From Diphasiastrum complanatum (lineage: Eukaryota; Streptophyta; Lycopodiopsida; Lycopodiales; Lycopodiaceae): a stretch of 64,000 nt of DNA. Under the pieces are notes generated by a model, which searched no databases, was not told where the DNA came from, and worked only from the letters and a program-made list of their open reading frames with translations. Each line of letters starts with the position of its first letter. Positions within the stretch are counted from its first letter, which is position 1. Below are positions 10,733-21,167 of this stretch, in pieces. The stretch covers positions 21,136,331-21,200,330 of the forward strand of contig CM055094.1 in NCBI GenBank assembly GCA_029204225.1. Reading direction: 5' to 3'. The position numbers and the translations under genes are program-made.

Positions 10733-11125
10733 ACCACTGTCATAGGTGTTTCGAAACCTCGTGACAAGAAGCATGTCCTTGGGCATCAGTGTCACCCTCA
10801 TGCCATGAATGGAACACAACATCGAATCCTCAAACAATTTTGTCTGGAAGTCCTCGTATGCAATATGGAGGGCCTCCAATGCAGCGATATTCCACCTCAC
10901 TGCATAGGGCAGATGCGTGGTCATATCTTGTGTAACCTCCCTCACAGCCCGGTACAAGGCTGCTTTTAGGATCACAAGTTTGGTGTACCTCTTCAAGGCC
11001 CTGATGTCCCTCAACCATGGACGGCGAGGTCTTCTGCGTCTTTGTAGACATATGGGTTTAGATGTCTGGGGATAGGATGGTTGAACAAAATGGGTAAGCC
11101 TAGCAGTTTGCTTCGTCCGAGCCAT
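10667..11125 (-). CDS. Histone H3-like variant, centromeric-H3-like fold (copy 1)
   Basis: 152 codons. Residues 1-9 are MARTKQTAR as in canonical H3, then a divergent Arg/Pro tail without K9, K14 or an ARKS motif. From about residue 39 (RDIRALQRYTKL) the histone fold aligns with H3: alpha-1 AALYRAVREV; a loop 1 about four residues longer than in H3, ending RW; alpha-2 ALEALHIAYEDF; then FEDSMLCSIHGMRVTLMPKD. Trp in loop 1 and SMLC/RVTLM recall CENH3. The reading passes the usual H3 end and takes about 21 residues from the satellite. The start lies in TCAATGGCT, a good plant context. It could be an expressed variant or a recently dead copy; no stops interrupt it. Confidence 0.7.
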   Translation of the reverse strand: MARTKQTARLTHFVQPSYPQTSKPICLQRRRRPRRPWLRDIRALKRYTKLVILKAALYRAVREVTQDMTTHLPYAVRWNIAALEALHIAYEDFQTKLFEDSMLCSIHGMRVTLMPKDMLLVTRFRNTYDSGMPHGKSCRLEGCHVASHVGLP

Positions 11126-11452
11126 TGACGCCGGATATCTATACCATGCGAGGACAGAGATACAACAGAAGAGAGAGCTAAATTATCTTGTGTAATGGCG
11201 ACACTGAGAACTCTAAGGGTGATATCGCTACACCGCGAGAGAGTGGCAGAGACAGGCGGGGAGAGGCAGGGGCTTGCATGATGGCGATGCTGGGAAAGTC
11301 AAGCTGATATCGCTACGACGTGAGAGGGTGTAAGGAATAGGCCTAGGGACGAGGTAGCATGCATGATGGCGATATCACGAATGCAGGTCGTATGGAAGCA
11401 TTGAAACATGACAGCAAATTACGAGAAAACCTATACAATCCCCGGGAATGGA
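11126..11452 (-). promoter_or_regulatory. Leader region of H3-like gene with GATATC repeats
   Basis: Lies between the TATA box and the ATG and would form a 5' leader of about 300 nt. GATATC occurs at 11134, 11221, 11306 and 11371, twice inside the phrase GATATCGCTAC, suggesting imperfect repeats of 65-87 bp. Present before all H3-like copies that are complete on this side. No intron is evident, though one cannot be excluded. Confidence 0.5.
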
Positions 11453-11460
11453 CTTATATA
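11453..11460 (-). promoter_or_regulatory. TATA box of H3-like gene copy 1
   Basis: Minus-strand TATATAAG, followed by TCCATTCCCGGGGATTG. It points toward the H3-like ORF and lies just beside the first CACGTG box. The spacing to the G-boxes is conserved at 12222, 32132 and 53491. Confidence 0.6.
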
Positions 11461-11475
11461 GGAGAAAGAAGTTGG

Positions 11476-11842
11476 CACGTGTGAATCCCAGCGACACGTG
11501 GCCCAGTCAGTAGCTGACATGTGGAACCACACGTGTGTATACGCATGTGTGAAACTGCACGTCTGGATCAACACGTGTGCGATCCCATGTGGGGACACGT
11601 GGCCGAATGGATCAGTGACATGTGTTCTTGCACGTATCGGCTCGCATGTGTGGTCACGTGGCCCAATCAGTAACAAACGTGTGGGACCACACTTCTGTAT
11701 CCGCACGTGTGAAACTTGCACATGTGGCCATGTGGTTGAATGGTTTGGTGACGTGTGTTCTAGCACGTGTTAGCTCGCACGTGTGGGCACGTGGCCGAAT
11801 GGCAGATTGACGTGTATTGTAGCACGTGTGGTCTCACACGTG
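11476..11842. promoter_or_regulatory. G-box/ABRE array, about 12 CACGTG in 370 bp
   Basis: By eye, twelve CACGTG hexamers plus several TGACGTG and CATGTG variants, many extended to ACACGTGGC (the bZIP-type ABRE/G-box) or CACGTGTG. CACGTG is a known target of plant bZIP and bHLH factors. The array adjoins the minus-facing TATA of the H3-like gene. Regulation by such factors is inference. Confidence 0.7.
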
Positions 11843-11854
11843 TGGACGGTTGTA

Positions 11855-12135
11855 TTACGTGCCTACATGGCTTGCCATGTGGTAGTGTGCGATATGCTTT
11901 GCAAATAGCAGACCACATAGGCAGAGTCTGGTTAGCTTGCCAGCCTATGATGGGCCTACATGGCTTGCCACGTGGCTATCCCCAAGCCTGCATGATTTGC
12001 CACATGACAGTCATACGTGACTTGACACGTGGGCACCTATGACAGCCTTGGTCAATCGCAGGCCTATGTGGCCTGCTACACAAGTCTATGGTAGGCCATG
12101 TGGTAAACCACACAAGACTATGGTAGGACTATGTG
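11855..12135. repeat. Satellite segment between the two promoter copies
   Basis: Matches 42130-42410 (phrases GGCTTGCCATGTGGTAGTG and CTATGGTAGGCCATGTGG). Joins the first array on its left and a scrap of the gag-like ORF on its right. Confidence 0.75.
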
Positions 12136-12204
12136 GTTGTAGTTGTAGCCTCAACTCGTCGTATGTTGACCTTTCTGAAATCCCTGGAATCACCGGCCAT
12201 TGTA
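12136..12204 (-). pseudogene. Scrap of gag-like ORF C-terminal region
   Basis: About 70 bp nearly identical to 43334-43402, which on the minus strand encodes PMIPGISERSTYDELRLQLL. Here it sits between satellite and a promoter module, so a recombination joint lies at each end. Confidence 0.6.
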
Positions 12205-12600
12205 CAATCCCCGGGAATGGACTTATATAGGAGAAAAAAGTTGGCACGTGTGAATCCCAGTGACACGTGGCCTAGTTAGTAGCTGACATGTGGAACCACA
12301 CGTTTGTATACGCATGTGTGAAACTGCATGTCTGGATCAACATGTGTGGGATCTCACGTGGGTACACGTGGCCGAATGGATCCACGTATCGGCTCGCACG
12401 TGTGGTCACGTGGCCCAATCAGTACTTGACGTGTGGGACCACACTTCTGTATCCGCATGTGTGAAACTTGCACATGTGGCCATGTGGTCGAATGGTTTGG
12501 TGACATGTGTTCTGGCATGTGTTAGCTCGCACGTGTGGGCAGATGGCCGAATGGCAGATTGACGTGTATTGTAGCACGTGTGGTCTCACACATGTGGACA
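12205..12600. promoter_or_regulatory. Second copy of TATA plus G-box array
   Basis: Repeats the module at 11436-11842: TACAATCCCCGGGAATGG, minus TATATAAG at 12222-12229, then about eight CACGTG between 12245 and 12580. Several former CACGTG sites read CATGTG. On its TATA side it faces the gag-like scrap, not an H3-like ORF. Confidence 0.65.
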
Positions 12601-12674
12601 GTTGTATTACGCGCCATAGATCTGATCCGCTGTTGGATCGACGAGTGTACGGCTTGGGTTTTATTGGTTTTAGC

Positions 12675-12682
12675 TATATAAA
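12675..12682 (+). promoter_or_regulatory. Plus-facing TATA box right of the array
   Basis: TATATAAA inside TTTTAGCTATATAAATG, conserved at the same place right of every array (about 2385, 32600, 53930). With the minus-facing TATA it would make the array a divergent promoter. The ATG five bases downstream is too close to be the usual start; a transcript has not been identified. Confidence 0.45.
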
Positions 12683-13545
12683 TGTTGTTTGATCAGTTAA
12701 AACATTTCGCTAAGTTTTGGATTTTCACTCCCTGTAGCTCTTGGTGTGTGAACCAAATGCCATTCCACCTTAAAATCACCTATTCTAGGAACATTGAGTG
12801 GTGTGTCGCTCATATGATTCATAATTATCTCTGGATATTCTGTTTTACTAAAAATCCAAAATAGAATTTCATGATCTTCTTTAAAACCCATTTGAAACTT
12901 GTTTCCTGTCTTTCGTCCTTTGGTGAGCTAGTAAGGTGGATCCTTTCAGATTTTTTCTCGACAGTGGAGCATATTCTGTGGGAAGATCAATATGGAGATG
13001 ATATTTAGACATCTTAATAATCGATAGATTAATCTAGTACAAAACCAACTTGTTATATATCTTGTAAGCTATTAAAACTCGTCTTAATTATAAAAAAAAA
13101 TTAATTGGAAAAGTTTGAAATGACCTTGGCGCTCTTTTTGATCCATCACACTCCAAGTTTCTTGCTTTATTTGCAAAATCAAAGCTTTGCAGTTATGAGC
13201 AAAATAAGCAAAATAGTTTTTCAATAGATGTGTGTTGAAATTGCAAATTTCTAAATTGCAAAAGTTTGAAATAAACTTGCCGCTCCATTTGATCCAACAC
13301 ACTCGGTATTTTCTGAATTTCAAGATTCACGTTGGCGCTCATTGTGATCCAAAATATTCAAAGTTTCTTGCCATGATTTTCAGATTGATAAGACTGTTTT
13401 TTCTTTGATGTGAACTTTTTGAGTAGATGGAAAGAAAACTTTGATGTGCAATATGATTTGCATTTACATGAGAAGTTATGTTAGTTAATGGTAGAAAATA
13501 GAATCTTGAAGTATGGACCCCACACGTTGCGGCTATCCAACTTCC
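12683..13545. other. AT-rich block with remnants of minus-strand gene
   Basis: About 13008-12890 encodes, on the minus strand, MSKYHLHIDLP and ~30 further residues, then stops: the N-terminus of the gene seen whole at 33098-34316, after a ~1.4-kb deletion. Three D-x-x-E-R-Q-G-type repeats lie at about 13123, 13279 and 13333. A 60-codon plus ORF at 12682-12864 is conserved but not convincingly coding. Confidence 0.45.
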
Positions 13546-14610
13546 AGTTAAGTACATACGTTACTAGTGAGGTCAAGCTCCATATCATCTGAGTCTGTTT
13601 CATCTGATGAAGCATGACGCTTCGCTCGTATCTTGGTCCTTTGCCTGGATTGTTGTGTTGGTGGTGGTTGGACCAGTGTGGTGGTGTCTTCATGTTGAGC
13701 AAAAGACTCTTCAGCAGAATGATCCTTCATCTGTGACATAGAGGACATGGGTGTCTTTCTCGATGTAAGCTTCACTAAGCCGACCGTTTGGTGCTTTGTA
13801 GTTGGCCCTTGTGGAGAGAAGGAACTCTTTCTCTTTTGAGAAGCCGCTTGTGTTGAATATGTTGCAATAGGCTTGGAAGTAGAGTTGGTATTCTTGGCTG
13901 GTTCTAAGGGAGTCTCCCAAGCTTTTATCTGCTAGCATCAAGTGGTCTCGAACTCGAGGTCGGTGGCTCAACTGCTACAATGACATCTATCAGAAGATAG
14001 TCCAATAACTGGAGGTTTGCTTGTTCTTGATATAGTCATGGAGGCAGTTGGAAGCAAACTGGGCCCAATCATAAAGGTTCTGATCGTGTAGTCTAGAATC
14101 AACCATCATGTGGAATAGTTTCATGGGGATACGCATGATCTTGGACCTATAGCGCTATGTATATTTCGTTAGATAGGCGCATGGAGCAGCTAAGGGCTTA
14201 TCATTTATGACCTCGATACGGTAACCATCCTTTTTTCCATTTGTCCACTGTGGGGTCTATGTATTTGAAGTATGCTGTGGATTCAATCTTTTTGAGGGTC
14301 CTGTTGACTGTGTTTGGTCCCCTAGGGAAGCCAAATGTATTGAGGTCAGCCCCAGAAATAGAGATAGTATAAACAAAATTTTGGTTAGGAGGTAACATGA
14401 CCTGGAAAATCTGTCGGTGTGGTTATAGGCAATATGCAATAGAAATGGGCTCTGATAGGCACTGAAAAGAGGAAGTTGGAACTCTATGTGGCTCAGGAAC
14501 TAGTGTGTCTCCTGGTACCAAGTGTTCATCTCAGAGATATCGAGGCTTTCCATGGTGATGTCAATTATGTCTTGAGTTGGGTCATCAGAATTGGAAGATG
14601 TTGTGGCAGA
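13546..14610 (-). pseudogene. Gag-like ORF of the minus-strand LTR element (copy B)
   Basis: Parts of one protein in shifting frames, reading downward: EMNTWYQE; LPPNQNFVY...ADLNTFGFPRG (14398-14201); FHMMVDSRLH; RPRVRDHLMLADKSLGDSLR (13971-13711); then a Ser/Asp/Glu-rich tail (SSDETDSDDMEL). At least two frameshifts and stops occur, and the candidate ATG seen in other copies is CTG here near 14609. Position after a PBS-bearing leader suggests a Gag; the family is not recognised. Confidence 0.45.
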
Positions 14611-14940
14611 CAGGTTCTGGACTCGACTGGTGACTCTGTTGAAGGTTCGGCTCTGGTAACAGACAAGTGGAGTCTCGGCTCGATCGAATGTGGAGGGCTT
14701 CGGATCGGTCGACTTCTGATGGACTCAGCTCAGTCAACTTTGTATGCAGAGTATCGACGCTCAACTCGTTCCACAGCGAATGCAGAGTATGTACACTCAG
14801 CTCGGTCCACGGTGATTGCAGAGTATGGGGGCGCGGCTCTATGAGCAGTGTATGTAGAGTATTGCTCGGCAGTGTATGGAGAATAGAAATTTGTGGAAAA
14901 ATTTGGAGCAATGTCGTTCTGATAGGATGTGGAAAATGAT
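14611..14940 (-). repeat. Gypsy leader with PBS-like site, LTR mostly deleted
   Basis: Matches 7852-8120, including a TATCAGAGC-type stretch near 14915-14925 (here TATCAGAAC). About 270 bp of presumed LTR are missing after 14935, joining the leader to GATAGATCGCCAC. Confidence 0.45.
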
Positions 14941-15012
14941 AGATCGCCACTAAAATATGGAAAATCAATCCTTTTAAGCTATAGCTTTTCAAAGCTTCTA
15001 AATTCCATTTCC

Positions 15013-15195
15013 ATGCCTGAAGAAGGAAGTGCCAGCATCAAATCTTCTCCCATCAGAGTTTGTTTTCATTTCCTAAAAAGCATGCATGGCAACATGGCAG
15101 CAAAGCGTGATATTGTGAATTTTTGTAATGTTCTGCAACATTTGCTTACATACATAGCTACACCAAATGAGAAAATTAAGGACCTAGATTCTTAA
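15013..15195 (+). CDS. Small conserved ORF, 60 residues (copy)
   Basis: Intact copy of the ORF described at 21168-21350. Because the upstream DNA is deleted, an in-frame ATG at 14929 would extend it to 90 codons. Confidence 0.35.
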   Translation: MPEEGSASIKSSPIRVCFHFLKSMHGNMAAKRDIVNFCNVLQHLLTYIATPNEKIKDLDS

Positions 15196-15197
15196 AG

Positions 15198-16890
15198 AGT
15201 TTTATGAGGTTGAAGTTCTAGTTTTTCTATAAAACAACTTCCTCTGAAAGTTTCTTTTTGGTGGAAATGATGCTATTTATACCAAGTGTATGCTAATTTA
15301 TAATGGCAAAGATCGAGTTCACAGCTCACCATGATTATGATCATTTGCAAGTAGCCTATTATAAGCAAATTATGCTGGACTTTCGTGTTATCTTAGCACA
15401 TTTGAATGTAGCTTGTGATATTATTGGTTCGATATTCTAGTAGCTTTTTTGCACCATTTAAGGTAAGAGAAAGAGAGCACAATCAAATAATGATGCAATA
15501 GGTTCTAGAAAATTGTAAATTTGTTGTTCCGGTATCTCCAATTTCTAGGAATTTGGGCATGAAGACAATCCGGCTCGAATCATGCACAGAAAAATTGATG
15601 AGTGTTTGCCATCTTGTTTGCATGTATGTGATGATTTTTGTTGTTTAATTATATCGATGTCTATTGAAACTATGATAGCTTCGTGGTTGTCATTCGTAAT
15701 ATTAAAAGTTTTTTTTCACCTTATCTTGGGGCAAGTTCACAAATAGCAAGGTAACAGATTGTGACTCGGCAAGAACTCACTCCAAATGACTTTTTGAGCT
15801 GCACTAACTTGTTCTCATGAATTTCTCATTGTGTCTAACTTGCCATATACCAGTTTTATAAGTATTTGCTTGATCCTTTACTCTTAAATGCACCATAATG
15901 GTACCCCCCTTTGCATGTGCCATAGTCCTAGAGCTCTAAAATTAACAATGTATACACATGTATGGAAGTTTTCAAGACATACTGATGTTTTTGCATCCAC
16001 TTGTCTTTAAGCTTAAACATGTTCTTTGTAGTTCCTGAAGAAGTCTTGAAAGTTTGAAGCTTGTGTGTTAAGCCAAGTGTTGTTGTAGTTCATCGTAGAT
16101 GCTTGGAGTTGATTATTGGCCACCTCCAAGGACATAGCCTTGAAAAAATTTGTCTAGCCCCCTTCATTTCTTAACGCTTGCTTCTTGTACAACCAAATTA
16201 CCTTCCAATTTTTTCAAGCCTATTTGTGGTAAAGTGTCTCACATCTCTATGGAACATATGCACAAAAGTGAATCACTTTCTGCCACGTGATGATAGTGAT
16301 ACATTGTGCACTAGGGAATCACATTGTTGATAAGTTGGATTCACATTTACATCATGAAGCAAATAGTCTTGTAAGTTTCGTGTTCAAGTGGATCGGAAGC
16401 TCGCTCCAATGGATGTTGAGATTAATATATCATGCTATCTCTAGCCTAATAGCCACACACTAGATGTTTGGATCCAGAAAATATTCACACAAAGGGACAT
16501 AGGTCTACCACGTAGGTCTGCCACGTAGTTTTCAATCAATCAAAGGGAAGGTAGATCCTTATCTTTGGTACTATAATAGTTAGTTCTTGGACTTATTGAG
16601 ATCTTAGAAATTTAATTTTAGGGTCAGCTCAAAGTTTTTGACAAGTGCTCATCAAGTGAATGCAATTCTAGTCAAGATTGTGTTCAATTTTGCTTGATTT
16701 GTGACTAGTTTGGATTGATTATTACTTGATGATTCAACTGATCTTGTAGGAATGATTGGAAGAGACATATTTATGTGCATATGATTCCTTTTGGTTCAGG
16801 TTAGGTGAATTCTATATCCTTGTGAAGTCGAGATCAAAGAGGAGGCAGTTCTAGATCCAATTTTTATGCAAATTCAAGTAGTTTCCATTC
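15198..16890 (+). repeat. Copia A 5' block, longest copy
   Basis: Non-coding. Includes the 15490-16170 part that is missing near 8930, 36060 and 56990, then the CCACGTAG pair near 16510-16535. Ends by skipping most of gag and entering copia A at about 16850 through GAGGAGGCAGTTCTAGATCC. Confidence 0.55.
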
Positions 16891-17890
16891 TTGTTAACAT
16901 TAGGGTTCTTATTGAGAGGTCAATTTTTGAGCTTTCTCAAGTCCCTAGGTAGTTGGATATCTAGTCTTTCAATCATTTCTATTTTGCATCTATTCAAGAA
17001 GAAGCAAACTCAATGTCAAGCAAATCTTGGTCAAGAGGAAGAGGAGAGCTCTCATGAAGATTTCGTCATGATGCCAAGTTTCTCTTCTTCAAGCATAAGA
17101 GGTGAAGACCCTTGGTGGATAGATAGTGGGGCTAGCTCCCACATGACAAGTAAGAGGGAGTATTTTTCAACCTTATCTACCTATGAAGGACCCATCAAGT
17201 CAATTTTTACAGCAATTAATTATGCTTGTAAGATAGAAGGAATAGGATCCATACCTTTATGCTTGGGATTTTCAAGGAAAATCAAGATTGATGGAGTCCT
17301 TTACATTTCTAGTATCACTAAGAACTTGCTTAGTGTAGGACAATTGCTTGACAATGGTTTGATTGTGGAGTTCGCCACAAATACATGTAACATCAAGAAG
17401 GATGGCAAGATCATTGCTAAAGGCATAAGGTTTGGAAGATTGTTCAAACTAGATGCCTATGTGGATGCTAATGTTGTGATGCTAGCCAAGGAGACCAAGC
17501 TATCCAACCATATTCTACGGCACAAAAGACTTGGCCACATCAACTCAAAATCCATGGAGATCATGTGCAAGGAGGAGCTTGCCTCAGGACTTCCAAGATC
17601 CTTAGCAAAGTTTATATGATGTTCCAACTCTCTACAATGACAACATTTCAGTCCAACACCTTGCAACCAACCCAATCTTCCATGCAAGACCAAAACATAT
17701 CGAGATCTCTCATCATTTTGTGTCAGAGAAGGTGCAATCTAAGGAGATATCTTTGGAGCATGTGGCAAGTAGTGAATGTGTTGCTGATATCCTCACTAAA
17801 CCATTTCAAAGAGCCACATTTGTGAAGTTAAGGTCAGCCCTAGGGTTGATAGCAATTCTATGTTATCTTCAAACTAGTTGTGAGGAGGAG
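16891..17890 (+). pseudogene. Copia A deletion derivative, clearest copy
   Basis: A 242-codon ORF (16891-17619) carries a Glu-rich linker, the protease DPWWIDSGASSHMTS, the pre-integrase region LLSVGQLLDNG and HKRLGHINSKSMEIM (a His-rich integrase zinc-finger start). After TGA at 17617-17619, a shifted frame holds the RNase H end: LYNDNIS, HARPKHIEISHHFV, ADILTKP, then the stop inside TGTTAA at 17891. Catalytic integrase, RT and early RNase H are thus removed by one joint near 17612. Gag is also gone. It could move only with help, if at all. Confidence 0.8.
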
Positions 17891-18400
17891 TGTTAAATTT
17901 ACACAAGCTAGTTTGCATAAATTCCACTTGTAAATGACTTTGAGGCCATGATGTGGGATGTCACACATGCCAAAAGCATAGGATACCTTATTCTAAGTCA
18001 AATTATTAACCTAGCTTTGGAATGGTACCTTTGGAATGTGTCCAAAGAGTGCATAGATAGAGTAGAAAGAAAGTAGGAGCTTAAAATAGCAGTTTTTGCA
18101 TTGTTTTTGGTTCTCGAGGTATCGACCCTAAATAGGGTGGATCAACCGGGCTTTAGGTTGGATGTTAGGGTTAGGTTGTGATGATTACATAGAAGCCATA
18201 ATACGCTCAAATTCGAGCTCTACATGTATAAATATGTGATGGGATTTCCATCCAATTATGAGCAAAATTGAGATTTTCCTTCTTGACTAGTTTGAGTCTA
18301 TGATTTCACTGATGAATGCTATTGGCTTATGATTTTTTATGATCATTGAATGAGATTGGAGTTGCAGGTACAGTACGCAGACAGTAGCAAGCCGTACATC
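17891..18400 (+). repeat. Copia A 3' LTR-like sequence (copy 2)
   Basis: Begins TGTTAAATTTACAC after GAGGAGGAG and contains TATAAAT near 18228. The right border is unclear. Confidence 0.6.
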
Positions 18401-20330
18401 CACATGTGTGAAGAGTTTTGGAGATAATTCATGGAGTTCAAGCCAAGATAAACTAGGAATCAATGCATTGATTAGTAATCTAGCTTCTAGATCTTGTTTG
18501 GATTTTAAGTAGGTGCTTTCTCCATCATTTCTAGAATCAAATGAGTTTATTTTGCTGTATTTTAATGAAAAAGAACCCCAACCTCGTACTAGTGGAAAAG
18601 TGGGTGATAAAGGGGAGTTTGCTAATGTCCTAGTTCAGGATAAATGTGGTTACAGTTGTCAAGGAAATTGTGGAAGAGGTGCCAATTGACACTACAATGG
18701 CTCCTTAAAAAAAACAAAAAATGTAAATAATCTTGATGATTTATGGGAGTAATAAATTCTTTTTTATTTTAGAAAACAATTGCGTTTATATTTCTTGAAA
18801 TATTGTGTATTGAAATCTTTTTGATTAATTTAATGTTTTTAAATTTGTTTGTATTAAAAATATAGATTTAGCAGTTTTTTAATGATTTAAATATTAGCAA
18901 AACTAAAATTGCAACGAACTGTCAAGTTTTTAATATTTTAATTTTTCGTTGTGTTTTTATAAGAAGTTTTTAGAAATGATTTCATTTGCAATCATTTAAT
19001 GTTTAAATATAAGTAAAGATTTAAATACTGATTAAAATTTTGTCATAATTTGAAAAATAGTTTTCTTGATACAAGAATTGTAATTTAAAACACTTTTAAA
19101 ATTTTTAAAAAACCATTGAAAACTTTTGTTTTAAAAAGCAAAAAGATTTTTTTTAGTTATTCTAATGGTTGTGTCCAATGATTTTATTTTGAATAGTATT
19201 ATTATTTCATTCAAGCTAATTTGCAATTATTAACAAAAATCTATTAACAAAATTTTAGTAGGTTGATTAATTTTCTTGCAAAATACAACATTTTTTTTAG
19301 CATTACAATATCTTTATTTGAAGCCTTTTAAATATGGGTATTTTTTTTATAAAATTAAAAAAAAAAAGCGACCAAAAAAAAAATGGGTTTGCATGTCATT
19401 TCTTTTTGTTTTGGGTCATCGTGTTTCATGATGAACAATCTTAGTAAATTCTTCCCTGGTGCATTTTTCCAAAATCAGATGAATGGCTTTTTTCTTTGGC
19501 TACACAAGCTCGCCAGAGATGTTGTCAAGTCACACCTACTTTTCTCTTTTTACGCAAGCACATGATTGATTTGTTGCAAACCATTCTGCTAAACTCCTTG
19601 CCAACTTAGGAGATGCTGAAAACATCAGAGAGATTGAACGCCTCCTCAAAAGACCAAATTTTTTCGCTGTCCAAGATAAATTCTTCCAAAACTCAAATGA
19701 AAGGCTGGTTCTTTCAACCTAAACAACCCTAGTTCGGTGGTTTTTGGACAAAATATGGGTAAAATAAAGAACTATACATGATATAAAGGAAAGGAAGGAC
19801 AAGGCAGTGGTGCAAAAGAAGACTTACCGGCTAAAAGACTGAACTTTTACAGATATTAACAAGCTCGCAGGATTACGAGGATCTGCATAGAAGAACTCTC
19901 ACTAGGAATACGGTGGATTGACTACAGCTCAACACGCGCAAGGACAAGGCAAAGATATTTTTACATTTACACTACTGTAACAGAATGTTTGAGACCATTC
20001 ATGTGAGACACTTTTACACTTGTATTTTATTACAGTTCTTTGGCCTTATATACACAAGTCCTTCCATAATATTGTGTTTGCTTGGTCATACTTACCTAAC
20101 ATCAAAAGTGAATGGTACTTTTTGTTTGATGTTTTCTGCAATTTTGAAATTGAAAATCTATCTTTATGTTCTTGCCCTTTTCTGAAACATTTCAAAGATT
20201 TCATTTTGGAAAAATTTGATCATGTGCTTAAAACGGACTGCAATATAATTAGAAGTATGTACCTCGGAAAATCTTACCTATTTAGGAAAAACATCATTGA
20301 ACTCTTGTTTTAAATCTTGCATTAAAAGTT
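18401..20330 (+). pseudogene. AT-rich block plus captured coding scraps (copy 2 of 3)
   Basis: 18600-18720 carries the EEVPIDT scrap; 18720-19390 is AT-rich and intron-like. 19400-19570 encodes FFQNQMNGFFLWLHKLARDV; 19580-19770 carries the AENIREIERLLKRPNFF segment, with a one-base loss relative to 24900. 20020-20313 encodes a 97-residue aromatic-rich frame with FDVFCNFEIENLSLCSC. Function unknown; possibly exons of a captured gene. Confidence 0.35.
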
Positions 20331-20340
20331 GTTCTTGATG

Positions 20341-20577
20341 CTAATTTTTGGTGTTAAAGCATGTTAACACATTCACATCATCATTCACATCACAATGCAT
20401 ACGAGATTTCAAAACAAGATGAAAAAGCTCATACTTAGAGTCATGTAGTTTTTCCATAACTTCCGCCGAGCAAACCATCGATGATGGGAGTACATTAGTC
20501 TCCCCATAAATAGAGACTATCTGGTCAAACTTATCTTTAAATACCATAGTATGGTTTTTAAAATCTATTTACAAGTG
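20341..20577 (-). pseudogene. Gypsy post-protease fragment (copy 2)
   Basis: Same fragment and same joint to the leader as 7624-7851, with an open 68-codon frame. Confidence 0.6.
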
Positions 20578-21120
20578 GATTCTCAGTTCGATCGACTGTG
20601 GAGGGCTTTGGATCGGTCGACTTTTGATGGACTCGGCTCAGTCAACTTTGTATGCAGAGTATGGACGCTTAGCTTGGTCCACAATGAATGCATAGTATGG
20701 ACGTTCGGCTCGGTCCACGGTGATTGCAGAGTATGGGGGCTCGGCTCTATGAGCAGTGTATGTAGAGTATTGCTCGGCAGTGTATGGAGAATAGAAATTT
20801 GTGGAAAAATTTGGAGCAATGTCGCTCTGATAGGATGTGGAAACGATGATGTTTCTTCGCGATAACGTACTAGTAGAGAGCTTTCAACCCAAATCGGTGT
20901 TGAATGTGTGGTTTTGACAAGCTCCAATAGCACTACCCCTCAGCACTTGGCTCGTGCTAGATGTGATGATTTTTGTGTAATGTAGCAGATCTCGGGAGCT
21001 TAGGGTTTTCGAAAATGGATGGTGATGGCGCTCTGGATCCATGGTGGATGTATGTAGATAGTGTCCAAGGATGCGAAGGAGTAATCAAGCATGGTCGTAG
21101 CAAATGATAGATCGCCACTA
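20578..21120 (-). repeat. Gypsy leader, PBS-like site, presumed LTR
   Basis: TATCAGAGC lies at 20832-20824 on the minus strand. The presumed LTR extends to about 21100 and includes CCATCACCATCC and AAAACCCTAAG phrases shared with 8230-8400. Confidence 0.45.
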
Positions 21121-21167
21121 AAATCCTTTTAAGCTATAGCTTTTCAAAGCTTCTGAATTCCATTTCC

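Noticed and set aside
10667-11125. A canonical H3 gene
   Set aside because: Tail and fold are far too divergent: K9/K27 motifs absent, loop 1 enlarged, satellite-derived end.
11498-12562. Cys/His/Val-rich ORFs across the G-box arrays as metal-binding proteins
   Set aside because: They arise from CACGTGTG repeats read in several frames on both strands.
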